Below the pieces are notes generated by a model, which was not told the origin of the DNA, made no database searches, and saw only the letters and a list, made by a program, of their open reading frames with translations. From the NCBI GenBank assembly GCA_013397075.1, contig VWZS01006709.1, positions 811,423-875,422 of the forward strand: a DNA stretch of 64,000 nt, given 5' to 3'. Below, one piece after another: positions 1-14,918 of this stretch. The translations under genes were made by a program, and so were the position numbers. The stretch is from Rhabdornis inornatus (lineage: Eukaryota; Chordata; Aves; Passeriformes; Rhabdornithidae). Position 1 is the first letter of the stretch, and every line of letters starts with the position of its first letter.

Positions 1-1823
1 ATGTAGGATAAAACTATCTATGTGTGATGCCTGGATATACTGGAAATAGGGTTAAGCTCAGTGAATAAATTGCTCTTGAAAAGCAAGACACAAATAGCTA
101 TCCAGAAGGCTTGACTAATGATATTCTTAAAAATTTCCGAAGGTTCTATTTCTTTCACTACAGAAGAAATTTTGTTTGGTCTAATCAGCACTTACCAAAA
201 CTCAGCAAAGTTCAGAGGAGGACAAAAGTTGGAGCGTAATTACATGAGTAATCTCCAAAAAAGTGGTTTAAGAGCAGAACTATGGATTTTTAGAGGAGGC
301 CTTTGAGTCTGACCTGTTAAAACATTTACAAGGGATTTTAAATCCCCTTCTTATTAAAATGAAAGAACATTGCTAAGAATCTTGGGGAGGAGAGAAGCTA
401 TTTGGGTAAAGGAACTGCTCAGAATTGTTTCACAAGTATAGAATTCAGGCATAGAGATGGCAGCTGGAGAATAGTAATTAAATGCCTTTCTATACCTAAT
501 GGTAGCTGCCACTTCCCAGGTTCTTTTATCACATCCCCTTATACAAGTTGAGGATGTAGAAGTAAGAAAATATCAGCAGAGTAATTCAGGTGCCAGAACA
601 TAAATGCCAAAAGAAATTTAAGTTGCCAGAAGTTTCACTGCCTGTGTGAAACTGCCTTACTTGGCTGTAAGGGCAGGGATCTCTAGTGGGTGTTGTCAGC
701 CAAAATGTGGATTGTTCATATGGCCTGATATGTCAAAATTGGTCCTGGATGGTGTGGCTTAGGCTCCCTAATCATTCCTGATGTGCCTTAGAGAGAGGAG
801 GTGGGGTAAAGAAATAGGTTCTCTGGAAATTCTTGTTGAACCTTTATCCATCTCTGAGCTGTGATTTTCATGTCCCCACTCTTTAGGAGAAACAGCTTAT
901 AAAATGATTTGTCAGATTTAGAACAAGCGTTTTTTTCCTGAGAAAGTAAATTACTGCCTTTCATGAATTAATCGTGGCCTTGTGCCTCGGCTCCCCGCTC
1001 TAACTGGCTTCACATCATATGATGTGCAGTGGCTGTTTTTGCCTAACTCTGCCACTCAGCTTGCCTGCATTCTGTCTTTCATGAACCCAGAAAGGAATAC
1101 TTATGTGAAATCTATTTTTCCCACTCAAAGAGCCACAATGAGCTAGAGCTAAATATTTGCTCACCAGCTGAGAACTACCAAATCCATCTTAGTACACTTC
1201 CATTGTTAAGAGAAAACAACCCCCATCCTTTCAGTAAATGTCTGCTGTTATCTCTCCCTCCACAGAGAAGTCCTCTGGTGTTCAGTGCTGCTGCCTCCAA
1301 ATTGCCAGCAGGAGAGAAATAAGTGTTATGGTGCTGCAGTAGCTGCAGCTAAGTTAAGATTTTCATTACAAGACTGATTTTCTTCCCAAACGCCTAATAG
1401 AAGTTGTTTCAGTATCAAATTTGGCATGTGTGGTCTATGACTGGTGAAATAGAAGTATGTTTGATTGAATAACTAGATGTCAATCAACCCAGTGATCACT
1501 GCCTCCACAATTTCACTGCAAAACAAGTGTGTCATAGAAATCATAAACAGTATTTATTAGAAGGGGCTTGGTGAGACATTCACTGAAGTTAAACTGTTGG
1601 AAGGCAGATTTTTAGAATTATCATGTCAGATGAAAGCCTGCTGATAGGGGAATACTTTTTTTTAGCTTTTTAGATCTCCCATCGGCAAGTCTCACAAGGC
1701 TATTCTACCCTGCTGGGAATTTCAGAGGCTTCCTGTGGCTCACAGAGAGGTGAAATACCCAGAGTAGAGGAATGGAAGAAAGCAACTTTGATCTGCCACC
1801 TGTATTTGTTTCCTGACAGATAC

Positions 1824-1916
1824 TTTGTAAATCCCAAACAGGATTTTTTTTGTCCAGGTGCCTAGATCCCTTTGTCAATCCCAATCAGGATTTTTTTGTC
1901 CAGCAGCCTAGATCCC
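1824..1916. repeat. Tandem duplication, ~46-bp unit, two copies
   Basis: Two adjacent copies (1824-1870 and 1871-1916) share the order TTTGT..AATCCCAA, CAGGA, a T-run, TGTCCAG and CCTAGATCCC. They differ by a few substitutions and one base in the T-run. This is a local direct duplication inside the intron. No function is apparent. Confidence 0.9.
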
Positions 1917-4900
1917 AAGTAAGAAACGGGCTTAACTGGGAAAGAAAAACTATTCTTCTCCTTGGATTTTCCCAAAACATCAAAGGCTTCATCTCAAGTG
2001 TGCCAACAAGAAGAGGCACTGGCTTTCTGGTTTGGCATGACAGCACATGCTTCCTTACTCCTCATGTGTCCTGCGTGCCCATCATTCATCCTGGTGTCAC
2101 ATGGTGATGGGATGGGTCCAAACACAGAGTTTGAGACCCACATGAAACCTCTATGCCCTCAGAAGATCAAAGCTGACAGGAAATATGGTGTCCATTCCTT
2201 GGCTGCCCTCAATGTTTCAGTGCTAGTGGTTGGTGCTTCTGCTCCCCGTTGATCTTTTAATGCTGCTTCTTAATCCCTTTTTCCAAATTACCTCCTGCAC
2301 TTCTCATCTTCTCTGTGCCCCACCTCCCAGCCAGGGAGCAAAGGCAATGTCGTGGTTATCTTGGGATTTCTGTGTTTATGGAGGTCCACAGGCAGGGCAG
2401 TGACAAATTAAGCAGATTTACTGGCCCCTTATGGGCAGAGGAGAGAGACATTATCCAGTTAAGTATGAAAAAGGGAAGGCAACTACTGGTGGCAACTACT
2501 TTGGAGCTCAGGTTAAGAAGGTATGATCATGTTCTAAGTTTGTAAATGATCAATTCTCAATTTCTGTTTTTAATAAGAAATCAGGTAATGTTTAGGGCCT
2601 GTGCTAATCCTCAACAAACTCATTTAAGCCCAAACGATTTGCATTTACTATTGTAGTATTTGCCTTTGGTACTGTGTGCAGCTGAGGAGTCTTCTAACGG
2701 GTCAGTCTGCCAAGTAAGGCAGAATTATTACATGTGAGTTTGTTCTTTCTTTTGTCCTATTACATTTTCAAACAGCTCTTGGATCTGCTGTCTAACCTTC
2801 CATTAGTAATTATGAGTTTAATTAGCAGTGACTTACATTCCAGCTTCATTTCTTGTTAACAAGCAGACTACACGCAGTTCAATAGCTGCACAGATATTCT
2901 GAAACTCAGGTTTAGGAGAGCTTGTCTGACAAGAGGTTAAGAATCATGCAAGAAAAATAGAACATAAAAAAGCTATTCTATTTGCAAATTCAAAAATGTT
3001 GAAATTTAAGATTTAATCAAATTGATCCTTAACATTTGCACATGCTATGGATGCCTTGAAAGGCATCTGTATTATATATATTCATGGACTGCATATAAAT
3101 GCATGACATATCTGCTTTAAGATGACAGCTGTTGTTTCATGATTTCAGATTTCCTTATTTGTATTTTAATACCCCAATTTCTTGTGTTTTAGTGACAGCT
3201 GAAGATTTAGAGACGCTTAGTTGGGGTGATAGGCTGGCACTTGGAAGACTTGGGTGCAGATTCTTTTTCTACCACAAGCTTTGTTTGATCTTGGCAAGCT
3301 TAGCCTTCTCTCTGTCTTGGTTCTCTTTCTGTATTACACAGTAATAATATTTTCTTATATGGCATATTTTCAGTTTAGCTGTTTCAAAGATGATGGCCAC
3401 AAACGACCATATTATAGTAGCACTGCAGGTATCAAAAAATATAGATTTTCTGGGTTATATACAAAAAGAAGCAATTTCAAAATATTTTAAAATAAAATGA
3501 CAAAAGTACTTGGAAGATGCCAGCCAGAGGGAAATGAACAAACATTTCATCTGCTGTAGTTAAGTGGATTTGATAGGGTTGGTGGCAAGAACCTCACTGG
3601 AATCCCTCTGTATTCACAGCAATTTTGTCTTGAAATTCCTCATGTTTGAAAATAGCCTTTCTCTCGTTAATATCAGATGTGTCTTTTTAAATATTTCATT
3701 GGATTTTCTTTTGTTATGTTTGATTTATATTATGTTTTGCAGTGTCTGTGCAGCACCTCAGGCCTGTTGGCAGGAGGCATGTATGAATGAACATGATAAA
3801 AAGAAAGTATTGTGATTATTATTGAAGGCCTGTGAGCAAAAGCTTCAATCATTAAATAACTAGATTAAGTCCCTCCATAAACACAAAGGCTAAAAAGAGT
3901 GTAAGAAAGATGCAACAAGTCAAAACTTTTTTCCTTTCCAGAACATTCCCTCTCTGGAGCATGGGGTGAAGTTTCCTGAGAAATGCTCCGTGCAGCAGGG
4001 CAGCAGTGCTCAGGGGCAGAGCTTGCCAGCATTTGCCTTCAGGCTCTGTTCAGGACAAGGCACTGGGCTACTGCCAGTGCTCCAACTCCCCATTGTTTGT
4101 CTTTTCATTTCACTCCTATTGATGGTGCTGCCCAGTGGGTGCTGCCGGGAAAGCCACAGAGTCTGGAGCCCTTTGAAAAGCTTTCTGAATGTTGGCATAT
4201 GCCGTTCAAGCACAGTTTAAAATGGATCCTAATTACTCCTCTAATTGAACAAGCAGGCAAGCATCTAAGTGCAAATATTTCCCAGGGACATTTTTCTGAG
4301 AAAAAAGGGAATGCACAGCTGAAAATCAAGCTTGCATGCCATCTCTTCAGTTGCCATTAAAAAATGTGGCATAGATTGGAGATCAATAGGAAATCAAGAG
4401 ATTTGTGATTCCACACCTCTCCAACTTGACTTTTGAGAGACCTGTATCATAGCATCTTTTCCTTTGTTCTGGTTGCTGAGAAGTTCTGTGACTGAGGTGG
4501 GTTGAGGCATTAAAATTCAGATGCATGCACAGTTTAGAGAAGAAAATGATTTGGATATAACATTAGCAAAATCTACCATCTGTGCAGGTAATAAAATCTT
4601 TATTATTTTTTTCTTTTGCTTTGAAAGGACAAAAATCCAGCAAGAGTAACAGCCCTCAGGACAGCCCATCAAAATGTACAAGGATTGGTTTAAATCTGAT
4701 CTTTGATAAGCAGACTCTCCTCGGCACAGATAGAGCCAGCTTTCGGGTCAGGTAGTCTCATATTAATATAGGTTATATTCCTCAGCTGTCCACATAGTAG
4801 CTGTATGCTTTCTGCATGCATTAAATCCCACTGGCCCCTGACTTACACCTTCCTTGTTGTAGGATGAGGTTTCTCTTTATTACATGGGTAGCACCTGTGA

Positions 4901-5330
4901 CTTATTTTGTCAGGTTAGATTTTCTATTTGACTCCTAAGGGATAAACAGTACATAACACAGTAATAGAAGATTTTTGCTCAATAGGATACTTAGATTTCT
5001 ATTATTTTTTTCTCTAAAGAAGCTGATTTAATGTCTTATATGAACTGATAATACTATCTAATATAGCAGGATATTAAAAAAGCAAAATAATTATTACTAT
5101 AGCAAATCAAACAGAAAGGGCCTTAAAGCTTCAGACATCTCCTAACGGCTCAATCCATCATCTCTAAAGACAGAAACAGGAGGAAGAAATAAAAATCCAT
5201 AGAGAATTCACTTTTGGAAATAATTCTGTGTCTGAACCATTAAAGAGGTTGGCCACTGGGGGGTTTTTTCCACGTTTTCAGGCAGATATCTTAATGACAT
5301 TGTGAAGTGAAGCAGCTGCCTGCAAACCTA

Positions 5331-5383
5331 ACCAAACCAAACCAAACCAAACCAAACCAAACCAAACCAAACCAAACCAAACC
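5331..5383. repeat. (ACCAA)n pentanucleotide microsatellite
   Basis: Ten perfect consecutive ACCAA units plus a partial unit, ending in a C-run. The array is uninterrupted and therefore probably length-polymorphic. It lies deep in the intron. Confidence 0.95.
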
Positions 5384-8300
5384 CCCTGTAAAATAACGTG
5401 TATTTTATATCATTTATCAGTACTGGTCAGAGCCATTAGTGTAACAGTGGGCCCTATTATAGAAGTTATGCAGGTTCTCAGGCTAGTATAGTGAATATTA
5501 CTGCATAGGTTTCCAAATTGCCAGAAGGTCTCTCTGCGAGCATTCCTGAAGCCAGAACAAGTCAATTGTATTCACAAAAGTAGTTAGTAGTTAGTAAACA
5601 CTTAATCACAGAAAGTTCATTCCTGCAAAATCATGAGATGAAATTGAAAGTCACTGTTCTCACTTATAAGAAGTTGTACCTGTTTTTTTAATTAGTGTCA
5701 CTTCAGACAGGACATACATAGGCCTCCAGCTCTGCTAATCTCTTGAAATACTTTGGGAACTACTTTATTTGTTCATATGAAAAACCTCTATTTTCAACTT
5801 GCACAATTCCTCACCAACATTCCCACATGAGCAGTGGTTCTGTCATTTTTGTGCCATGATTGTTCAGCATTAGGTTTTCTCACCCACCTAACTGCAAAGG
5901 TAATTTTCCCATCTTCTGCTCTGGACACTCAATCAAGGGATGACACAAATCACTTTCTGCAGTGACAAACCATGCAAACTAAATTTATTGCTGTTGTGAG
6001 GAGGATTTTTGTTTGCTTCTTGATTCTTTTTATCTTGTGCATTTGCACAATTCCCATATATTTATGGTATGTATGGTTAGCTAGTCCAATGGCTGCGCTA
6101 CTCTTTAAAATTTAAAGAGAAGGATTTTGGTTTTCTAGGTCTGAAAGAGTTCTTGCAGAAGCTCTTGCAGCTCCTTATAATTTCTTTTAATAGTTCCTCA
6201 TGCTAAGATAGTTTGCATCTGTGTCTTTGAAATGGTATCTTTCAGGAATTGCCAGCCCTTCTGTATCTTTTATCCTTTAAAGCAACACCCCAAGAGACTT
6301 TCTTCTCCAGTTCTTGATGTTTGTTGAGTCTGGTCTTTTGAAATGTATTATTTTTATGTTGTTAATCTTGTTTGGGTTTTTCTTCTGCCTCAGGATATTA
6401 AACTCCAATAACTTGTGGACACTTTTAAACTGGATACTTTTCTCTTTGACATTTCCATTTAAATCTATCAGATCTAAAATAGCCACTCCCCTCATGTCTC
6501 CATGACAGAAGAGCATTCATTCTCACACCAGACACTCTTAACATCTTAACTGATATTTCATCTGCTGAAAAAAAAGTTGTTCCAATACATTCTAAAATAT
6601 TTATCAACCATCTTGCCATGAAGTGGAAATCTCTAAATTTGCCATTTAAAGAAAGGCTTTAAAAACTGAGTATCTCTATAAAGAGATTTAGAAACTATTC
6701 CTGATGATGTAAAAACAAATGCAAAACAAACAAACAAACCCACAAACCAAACAAAAAAAAAAGCCCAGCAAAACGTTTTTAATCAATGTAATCAATGCAG
6801 GTTATGGATGTGTAGGGGAGAAAGGAACTTATTTTCCTTGGGAACTAAGATACTACTGTTTATTACCATGAGTGCTATCTTCTTGGTTCTTACATAGCAA
6901 AATATTTTCAGGGGGGAAAGAAAACTTTTCTGGAATAGTACTGTGTTGCTAAAGAGAAGAGTTGCATGTGTTCTTTCCATTTCCTGGGCTCATCTGCCTT
7001 ACTGAGCAATGTTCTCTTCTTCTGCACATGTGCTCCCTTTATAATATACTACAGGAGTGTTTCCAGACTCATCTGGAGATGAGGGAGAGAACTGCGTTGC
7101 CTCAGAAAAGCTGTTTTGATACAGCTGACAGTTTTTTGCATTACAAGAAATGTAATCACAGGCATTGAAGTTGTTTGCCTTCTAAACCATTAAAACCAGC
7201 CTGAGAGAATGTGCCACTGATTTAATTTAATTGATTTATGAATAGTCATATCTATCTACAAAAGAATAGAAAACCATCAATCAGAATGGGGTGGATGTTA
7301 AATACTGTGTTTTTTACATATGGCAATAATGCAATTTCCAAGCTCATATTTCAAGGTATATAATTAGGCTACCAAATAAACGAATTAATCTCAATATAAC
7401 GAGCGGTCAGTTGTTTCTGATGTGCTTTTTGGGTGATTTCTTGTATGAGGGTCACTATTCAGAGAGACTTGTGTTCAGGACAAAGTTACCTTCCTGAACA
7501 TCAGGATGAGATAGGAAGTGCACCATACTCCGTGTGCTCAGTCTGGGTCCTCTGAGAAACAGGCATGTGGGCCTCCAGACTTTAAAAGATGCATGTGTAA
7601 TGCATGCACTTTAGACATCAATAATAACTGATGAATGCTATATGTGCTTTCAGTATTAATGAAGAGCCCTATATTTTGATTTCCCAGGAGTATGCAGCAC
7701 ATGCTCTAGCAATCACGGTGCCTCTTCAGAGCCCCTCTGTTTTCTTCTCTTCTTTTTGTCAACAGTGATAGCTTCTGCTTTGCTCCCTGTGGAAAGGGAA
7801 GGGTGTGAAGCTGCTTTCCAGCATCACATTGTACATTTGACAGATCTGAATTCATCCAGCCCCTCCACCCCAGCTATGAGACTACTGACATGCAGGGCTC
7901 CTGATAAATCAAAACTTAATAAAGAGTTGTGTAGGACCTTACTCCACACTGGGATTTCATGGACTTTAATGATATCCTAACAGTCACTGTATAAAGTACC
8001 TCTAACCCTGAGTAAAGGCTTTATAAACCAGCACCAAGAAGCCAAGCTTATCTGTTGCCCACTCTATTTAATAAAAAGCTACTCTATGTCATCTGAGCAC
8101 AAAACAGAACGGCTGTGTTATCAGTACTTAAAACAGCAGTGGAAAAGGAAGAAAGCAATTTCTTCCCTCTTGATCTTAATCATTAATCTTCATTAGGATT
8201 TTTAGCTTCTGAATGTAAGCGGTAGAAGACATCAGCATAGCAAACAATTTAAAGTGCATCTGCATATATAATAGGTAGTTTGTTATTTTCATTATAGGTA

Positions 8301-11300
8301 AAAGCATGTGTCAGTTGCCAGATGTGTTTTATTCAGACAATATGATTTTCATGCCAACTTTATGATATGTTTGATTTAGTTGAAGTGACTAAAACCTGCT
8401 GTTGGGACCGAGGTGCTGTTAAACACCAGCTGCAGTTTTTATTTTAATTAATAATTTAAGGAGTAGAATACCTTGCTTTAATTAACATGTTAACCCTTTG
8501 AGCTACTCAGAGAAAGGCCACAATGGCAAAGTGGTTTAAAAGTAAAGAAAGAAAATACTCAAAGGAAATCCAAACAGGAGTATTTTTTCCTCCAAACATG
8601 CTCTTGAGAAGTTTTCACCTTTTCTTTGCATTTTAATTTCCTTCTCACTGTTGAATGGAATATGGAGTATGGATAAAGGATCCAGGATTACCCAGATTTT
8701 TTAGCAGGACTGATTATTCTGGATTTGCAGGGTGAACAGCAACTGCTCATAGTTGCTCTGAATCCCTTTCCAGACTTTTAACTGAATCTGCCGATGTTGT
8801 ACAGATGTGCTGTTGTGCCAAATCTTTCCTTGATCTGTTCTGAAAATCTGCCCAGTCATGTAGCAGTTTAAATGTGGATCTGAGCATACAAATTAAAGCT
8901 CTAGACTTTGAAAACCTGGGCCTGCATCTTAAAAGAGACTCTAATGTGTTAGACGCTCTCAATGTCTCTTTGTCAGTCTGATACTTTTCATTGTTAAATT
9001 GCAAACATGGTGGGCAAACTGGGTAATATCTCAAGGTTATTAAGTTTTTAAAAATATGGAAAAATGTGGTGGTGAAGAGGGGTTCTGTAAACAGCCCTTG
9101 TACATGTAAAGGAAAGATTGCCCTCTGACTTCACTCCTTTAGTTATAGACATCAGATGAATTCATATGCAATCATAAATGCTCAGCCATGAGAGAAACTT
9201 CATCCAGGGATCACAAACTATGCGGCCCCAGTTAATCCATCTTTGAGATGCAAATGCTCAGAAAGTAGTTTCCATTGCTATCATTATTAATGGAATAGTT
9301 TATTATGCTGTTTTTCATTTTTGAAAACATTTCAAGCAAAACAATCATAACTTCTACTCTGAGGACCACCATGGTTTCTTTACAAAGTGCTAACAATTCA
9401 GAAAACATGGGACCAGAAAGAAAAAATAAATTACAAATAAGGTAATGAAGAAAAATCAGCAACCTAAGCGACTTATGCTTTTATTGCCTGGAGGAGGTTT
9501 GGAGAGGAGAAGGGTTGGAAGTATAGTTAGAAACACTGGACTGGCAATCAGGAGATGTTTAGCTTATTTCTAGCTGTTTAACAGATTTCTTTATGTGCCG
9601 TGCTGGAGCCAAGCCAGCGTCAGCTCTAGGCAAAATGAACTTTTAGGATCCAATGACAAGTCAAGTCACACACACATAGATCACTGCAGATGACTGGAGT
9701 TGCTGAGGTAGTCCTGAGGGCGTAATTTAGAAATAGCAATGGATAGGAATACCCAGAGGTTTGTTTACAGAAGAACCTGTTTTACTGATTATGATGAGAA
9801 TCCAGTTTGATTTTTCAATCTAAATTTGAGTCTCATAGCCAGAAATAATGTTAAGTCCTTTTTTGAAAATGGGCATGTTTCCTGAATAAACTGTGGGAAG
9901 ATACTCAGAACTTCTGTGAGCAATGGGACACAGCCTACTTGTAGGGGTTTTGTCCTACATCCTTCACGCTTTGACTTCAGCAAAAGTGCTGCACATTGTT
10001 CTGAGATTGGTAAAGCAAAAATGGAATTTCAAGTGCTGTTAATAGAATGTATTTCTGCTACATCACAGATTCTTAGAAAGTACATGAAGCCTCCAAATGT
10101 TTTGCCAATACAATGTCTGTAGTTAGTAACATATTGCTGCTAAAATCATAAACATGACAGTGTATCATTTATTAGTGGCTTGACTGTCTTTGGATTTCAG
10201 TGGGTTTACATTCCCTTCTCTCTCTTCCCTAAAAGAAAGGAACTGTTCTCTTCTTTTAAAACTTAATCATGCAGTAGGTCTGCAGGAATAGAGCTCCAGT
10301 GAAAACACTCAGTCTGCAGGGAAGCCAGTGCTACATCAGGAGTTAAGAGAACAGTTTAGTTTCGTTTACTTGTCTTTCCCTTTGCATGTAGCAACAGAGG
10401 CTACTGGAAGTCGTTTGAAAGAAATGAAATCAGTTTGGAGGCTGTACAAGTTCACTGCTTCCAGTGTTTTGTGTATGTATTATTTGGCTATTGTGTTTTT
10501 CACTTTTCTTACTGTTTGTATTTTTGTCTCCAATCCTGGGAACCTTGAGCATGTGCTTTTGTGTGCATGACTAGTTCCACTGATCTCAGCAGTATTGCTC
10601 TGCCTGTTGAGTCTGCTAGGTGGCCTACGAAAGAAGTTTCTTTGGGAGCAGTAGAAGAGAGAGGGTCCTGATGCTGCACTGGGTGGGTGGGTGGCTGTTG
10701 CCATCACACATGGCATGCGGGATGTGTAGCAAACCCCTTCATCCTGGGACAGAAATAAAGCTGGCTTTAGCATCCTCTCCCTAGAACTGAATGTTACATT
10801 TTACTTTTGCTTGCACCTAATTTAGGGCAGTGAGTCCCAGTCCAACCAGAGTCTCAGAGATGCCACCACACTGGCAGCAGTGACCACTGTAATCATAAAA
10901 AAAGCTCTGCAGTGCTATTACCTGCTGAGGAGTTCAATCACTATTTGTTTTAACTATAAGAAGAGTAGGTGGTTGACATGGCAACGTGTTCTGTGACACA
11001 TGTCAATTGATTGGTTTTGCCACTGGAGGAAAGTCCCTGCTTATTTGAAATCCTGTGTAGCAGCTGCTCCTGCCCCACTGGTGAGGACAAGAGCAGACAC
11101 AGCCCTGACTGTCTGCACTGTTTGTCTCCTGCTGTGATTTGGAAAGCTTCAGTCCTGGTGTGAAGGGCTGCAACTCCACTGATTCAGTATGGTTTAATCT
11201 GTCAGTACTTATGGCTTTCCTTGTAGAAACTCCCATAAGGCTTGTTCTGTTAAGGCTTTTGTTTAAAGTGGATGGTATTTTTCATGGAGAGCAGATAAAA

Positions 11301-12410
11301 TGAATTTTATATGAATTATAAAGCAGTATATGTTTGCAGGTGAAGGACTTAATCCAGAAAAGTATATCCTAAGCATGCAAGTACAGCTGCTGATCTCTAC
11401 TGGACTACCTCTGTTGCTAAAGTTAAAATTTTGCTTAGAGTATTTGATGAAGAAACCTGTTGCTCTGCATGTCACTGCACTGAGACAGAATTAAGAGCAT
11501 TTGAAGTGACTTGCAGTGGAATGGAACAATGCAGAATTTGATCACGTCACTATAGAGAAGTTGACAGTTTAAGGATTGATTTAAGAGCTCGGTTTAATTA
11601 TTCATAATTTCAAAAAAAATCTGAGATACCCAAATTAAAATCATTGCCCCAGTTCTTCTGAAGCCTAAGGTTATAAGAAGTGGAGATAAACTTGTTTTCA
11701 TTTTAATTTTCTGTACTAAGGGTACTGCCATTCTAAGAATACCTTGAACAGTTTTATTGGCCCCACTAGGAATAATCTTTAAAGTAGCCCATCTTCTATT
11801 TTTTATATGTCCAGTTTAACACACACTAATAACATTCCTATATGTACCTAGAACAAACATTGAAATTCTACCAAAATACGTCATCGTACTTTTTGTTTTT
11901 TAAAGTGTATTTACTTTTTAGACTTGTAGGTGCTAAAGATAGGTCAAATGTTACCTCATTGTTCAGCCAATATATCCCCTTTCTTGTACACCTGAAGGCT
12001 CATGAAATGTCAGTTGCAATAATGTTTGGAGACACTAACTGCTATTCTCTTCAATTTTTAAGTGGGCTTGTGATTTTTAAACTCACATTTAGCAACACGG
12101 TGAAACTCTTCATGCAAGTCTCTGAGTCAATGAGACTATCATCCCCTAGTGGTATTTTATATCCATAATGGAGGGAATTTTTATTTTTTTTTTCAGCTCT
12201 TCAGCCAGTTAAACTGTTCAACTTGGGTAGACCAGCTCTACAGAATGTCTTTTTGTGAAAGTTTGAACTCAGTTTCAGATTTCTGAAGACAAAGGTTTAC
12301 CCTACCCATTTATAGATTAAACTGGCGTTCCAAAGATTTTTCATTTGTGAACAATGGACTGAGGCTCAAATCCTTTGCCTTGCACATTCATAAATGGATA
12401 TTAAAATTAA

Positions 12411-12434
12411 TCAGGACTGAGGTCAGGACTGAGG
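12411..12434. repeat. Perfect 12-bp tandem duplication
   Basis: The 12-mer TCAGGACTGAGG occurs twice with no spacer. It is a short duplication inside the intron with no apparent function. Confidence 0.9.
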
Positions 12435-14842
12435 TTCTGAATGGTAAGATCTGCTCATGTAGACACTGTCTGTACCACTGCAGTCCCACTTCAACATTGA
12501 TTCAGCTTTGCAGACTTTTCACTTGGGGGACATCTGCAAATGAGGATCTGATCTGGCAGTGCTTGCTTGGCTTCCAAGTTCATCTCTCAGTGGGTGGATT
12601 AATGAGGTCAACAGCAACTAATAACATTTTCTTATTTGTCCTTATGGTCACAAAAAATTCTCCCTTGGAGGGAGGAGTTCTCAGCAATTTTAGGTCTCAA
12701 AATTCTGTACTTTTCTGCAGTTCACAGTAGGCAGAATTCTCTTTCAACTCATTGCTTTCCACTGGGTATAACTTTATCCAATAAATCTCCTTTCAGATAG
12801 GATTTTATGTTCTAGGTTTCAGCCATAGGTGTTTGTTAGGCTTGCAATGGCGGTATAAGCTTGTCAAATCAGTTCAGATACTTCTATTTTCACTTTGAAG
12901 TTTACTAGGTTTACTGTTTTCCCAGTGCATAAGACACATCTTTCCCTCTCACATAATTGTGTGGAGAAAACAGTTCTTGTTAGGAACTGCACTTATATTT
13001 AATTCTGTAGATGTAATGAATTCCTAACTTTTGGAGAAAAAAAAGTTTAAAAGAAAATAAATTAGCCTCAAGGCATTTAAAGATAAAATTTCAGGATTTA
13101 TACTATACATTTTATGTATGCATTTTTAAGACTTCTTTTGGGCAGAGCAACTTAAAAAGTCTCATCATCCCTGAGACACTTTATCTTGTTGGCAGCCATC
13201 ACCTAGAATATTATGATGCATTGAGCAAAAATCTCAGGGTCACTACAAACAAAAATCCACCTTTTTTGGTATTTTTTTTCTTTTTAATGACAGGATCATG
13301 TTTTTCTTTTGAAAAATACTTTGATCACATCTGATGATCCAGGTGCCTCCAGCTGAGTTAATTGATCAGCAGTTACCTCAAAGCACCTGGTGTCAAGTTT
13401 AGTCTGTCACTTATTATTCATCCAGAAATCTTGGGTATATAGCAGCAACAGAGTAAAATAAACCCATACTGGCAGCATATTTTTAGTCTGTGTATCTACA
13501 GCTACACAGGGCTTTTACAAGTAAGAAAACATCTCCAAAAAGTGTATCTTAACCAGTATTTTTATTCTGGCAATTACTTCTAGTGGTCTGATTATAAATG
13601 CAAATACCACTCTTGCCTGTCTGTGTCTTCTGCAGCATTTGTTTTATGTCAATAAGTTTCTAACAAACAAAACAAGCAGAGAGCCCAGTCTTCAGTTGAC
13701 TCTGCATGGAGTAATTGCAATTCCACTCAGAATACGGATCAGTTGTTGCGTTCATCTAGCAGGCATAAATATGGGCATTAAATATTTTGGCTGGTAGTAC
13801 AGGTTTAAAAGACAACATTTTTCTTTAGATTGACTGCAGATACATTTACTTAAATCAATTGGTTTACATGTACTTGTCAATTACAGCAATCACACCATGG
13901 ATGTGATTGAAGTTGCGCTCATGTAACTGTAAGTGAGGGACATTGGCTTTTTCTGCTTTACTGGCTTTATCTTTAATCACACTTACAAAGAGACTTTAAT
14001 GGCTTGTGAGATCCAGTAACTGGGGTGGTAAGGTTAATGGGGCATCTTGTTATGCTGCACATTTTTGTTGCAAATAATTTTGTATATTAAATGCATGAAA
14101 TCTTTGCCATAGGAAAGTAGGACAAGAATTTGAGTGGCTAAAGGAGATGGGTCCAGGTAACAGCTGGTTGCACAAATAAAGCTTAAGAACAATGACAGCA
14201 GCTGCCTTTAGAGAATGACACAACTTTAAGATAGAGCCAGTATCTGAAATGTAGCCGTGAGTGATTTTGTCTGGCAAAGGCAAATTTGAGGGAGCTAAAA
14301 TAATGGTGTTTAAAACCTACCCTTGTGATTGTCTCACTTCACCCTGTAAAAAGTAGGAGATAATTCATCTCCCTCCAGTTCATTTATGTATGTATGTGCC
14401 CACCATGCCCAAATCTTTTGGCCGCTTCTCTAGCCATGGAGGTGCTGAGCATCACCTCCACTTTCAGTGCAGAAATACAGCAGAGATCTTTTTTCATACA
14501 GAGTTAGAATTGTGGCTGAGGCCACTCCCTGTCAGGATTATTTCTGGGATAGGTTTTTGGCTAAGTGGCCCAAAATATCAAACAGTGCACTGCAAGAAAT
14601 TCTTAGGACGCACAATACTCCATATTTTATTTTGCAAGGAAATGCTGCCAGCTAAAGGGGTTTACCTTACTCCCACACCCAGGGCAATGCTGTGCTTCCC
14701 TCCCTGCCACCTGTGTGCTTGTCTGTTTATTGCAAGCACTTGATTTAAACCCCAGACTTGCTCTCTCTGCCCTGTGATGCTTAGAGAACTGAACAAACTG
14801 TGCTGCTCGTAAAACAACATGTACTGTGCTTTTGTGCAGTAC

Positions 14843-14918
14843 TGATTGTCAATAGAATGTAATTTAGCTAAAATAAAAATATTGATTGTCAAAAAAGTGC
14901 AATTTAGCTAAAACAAAA
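14843..14918. repeat. Tandem duplication, ~40-bp unit, two copies
   Basis: Copies start at 14843 and 14883. Both open with TGATTGTCAA and share AATTTAGCTAAAA about 18 nt later. By eye roughly 30 of 36 aligned positions agree. It is an older local duplication inside the intron. Confidence 0.85.
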
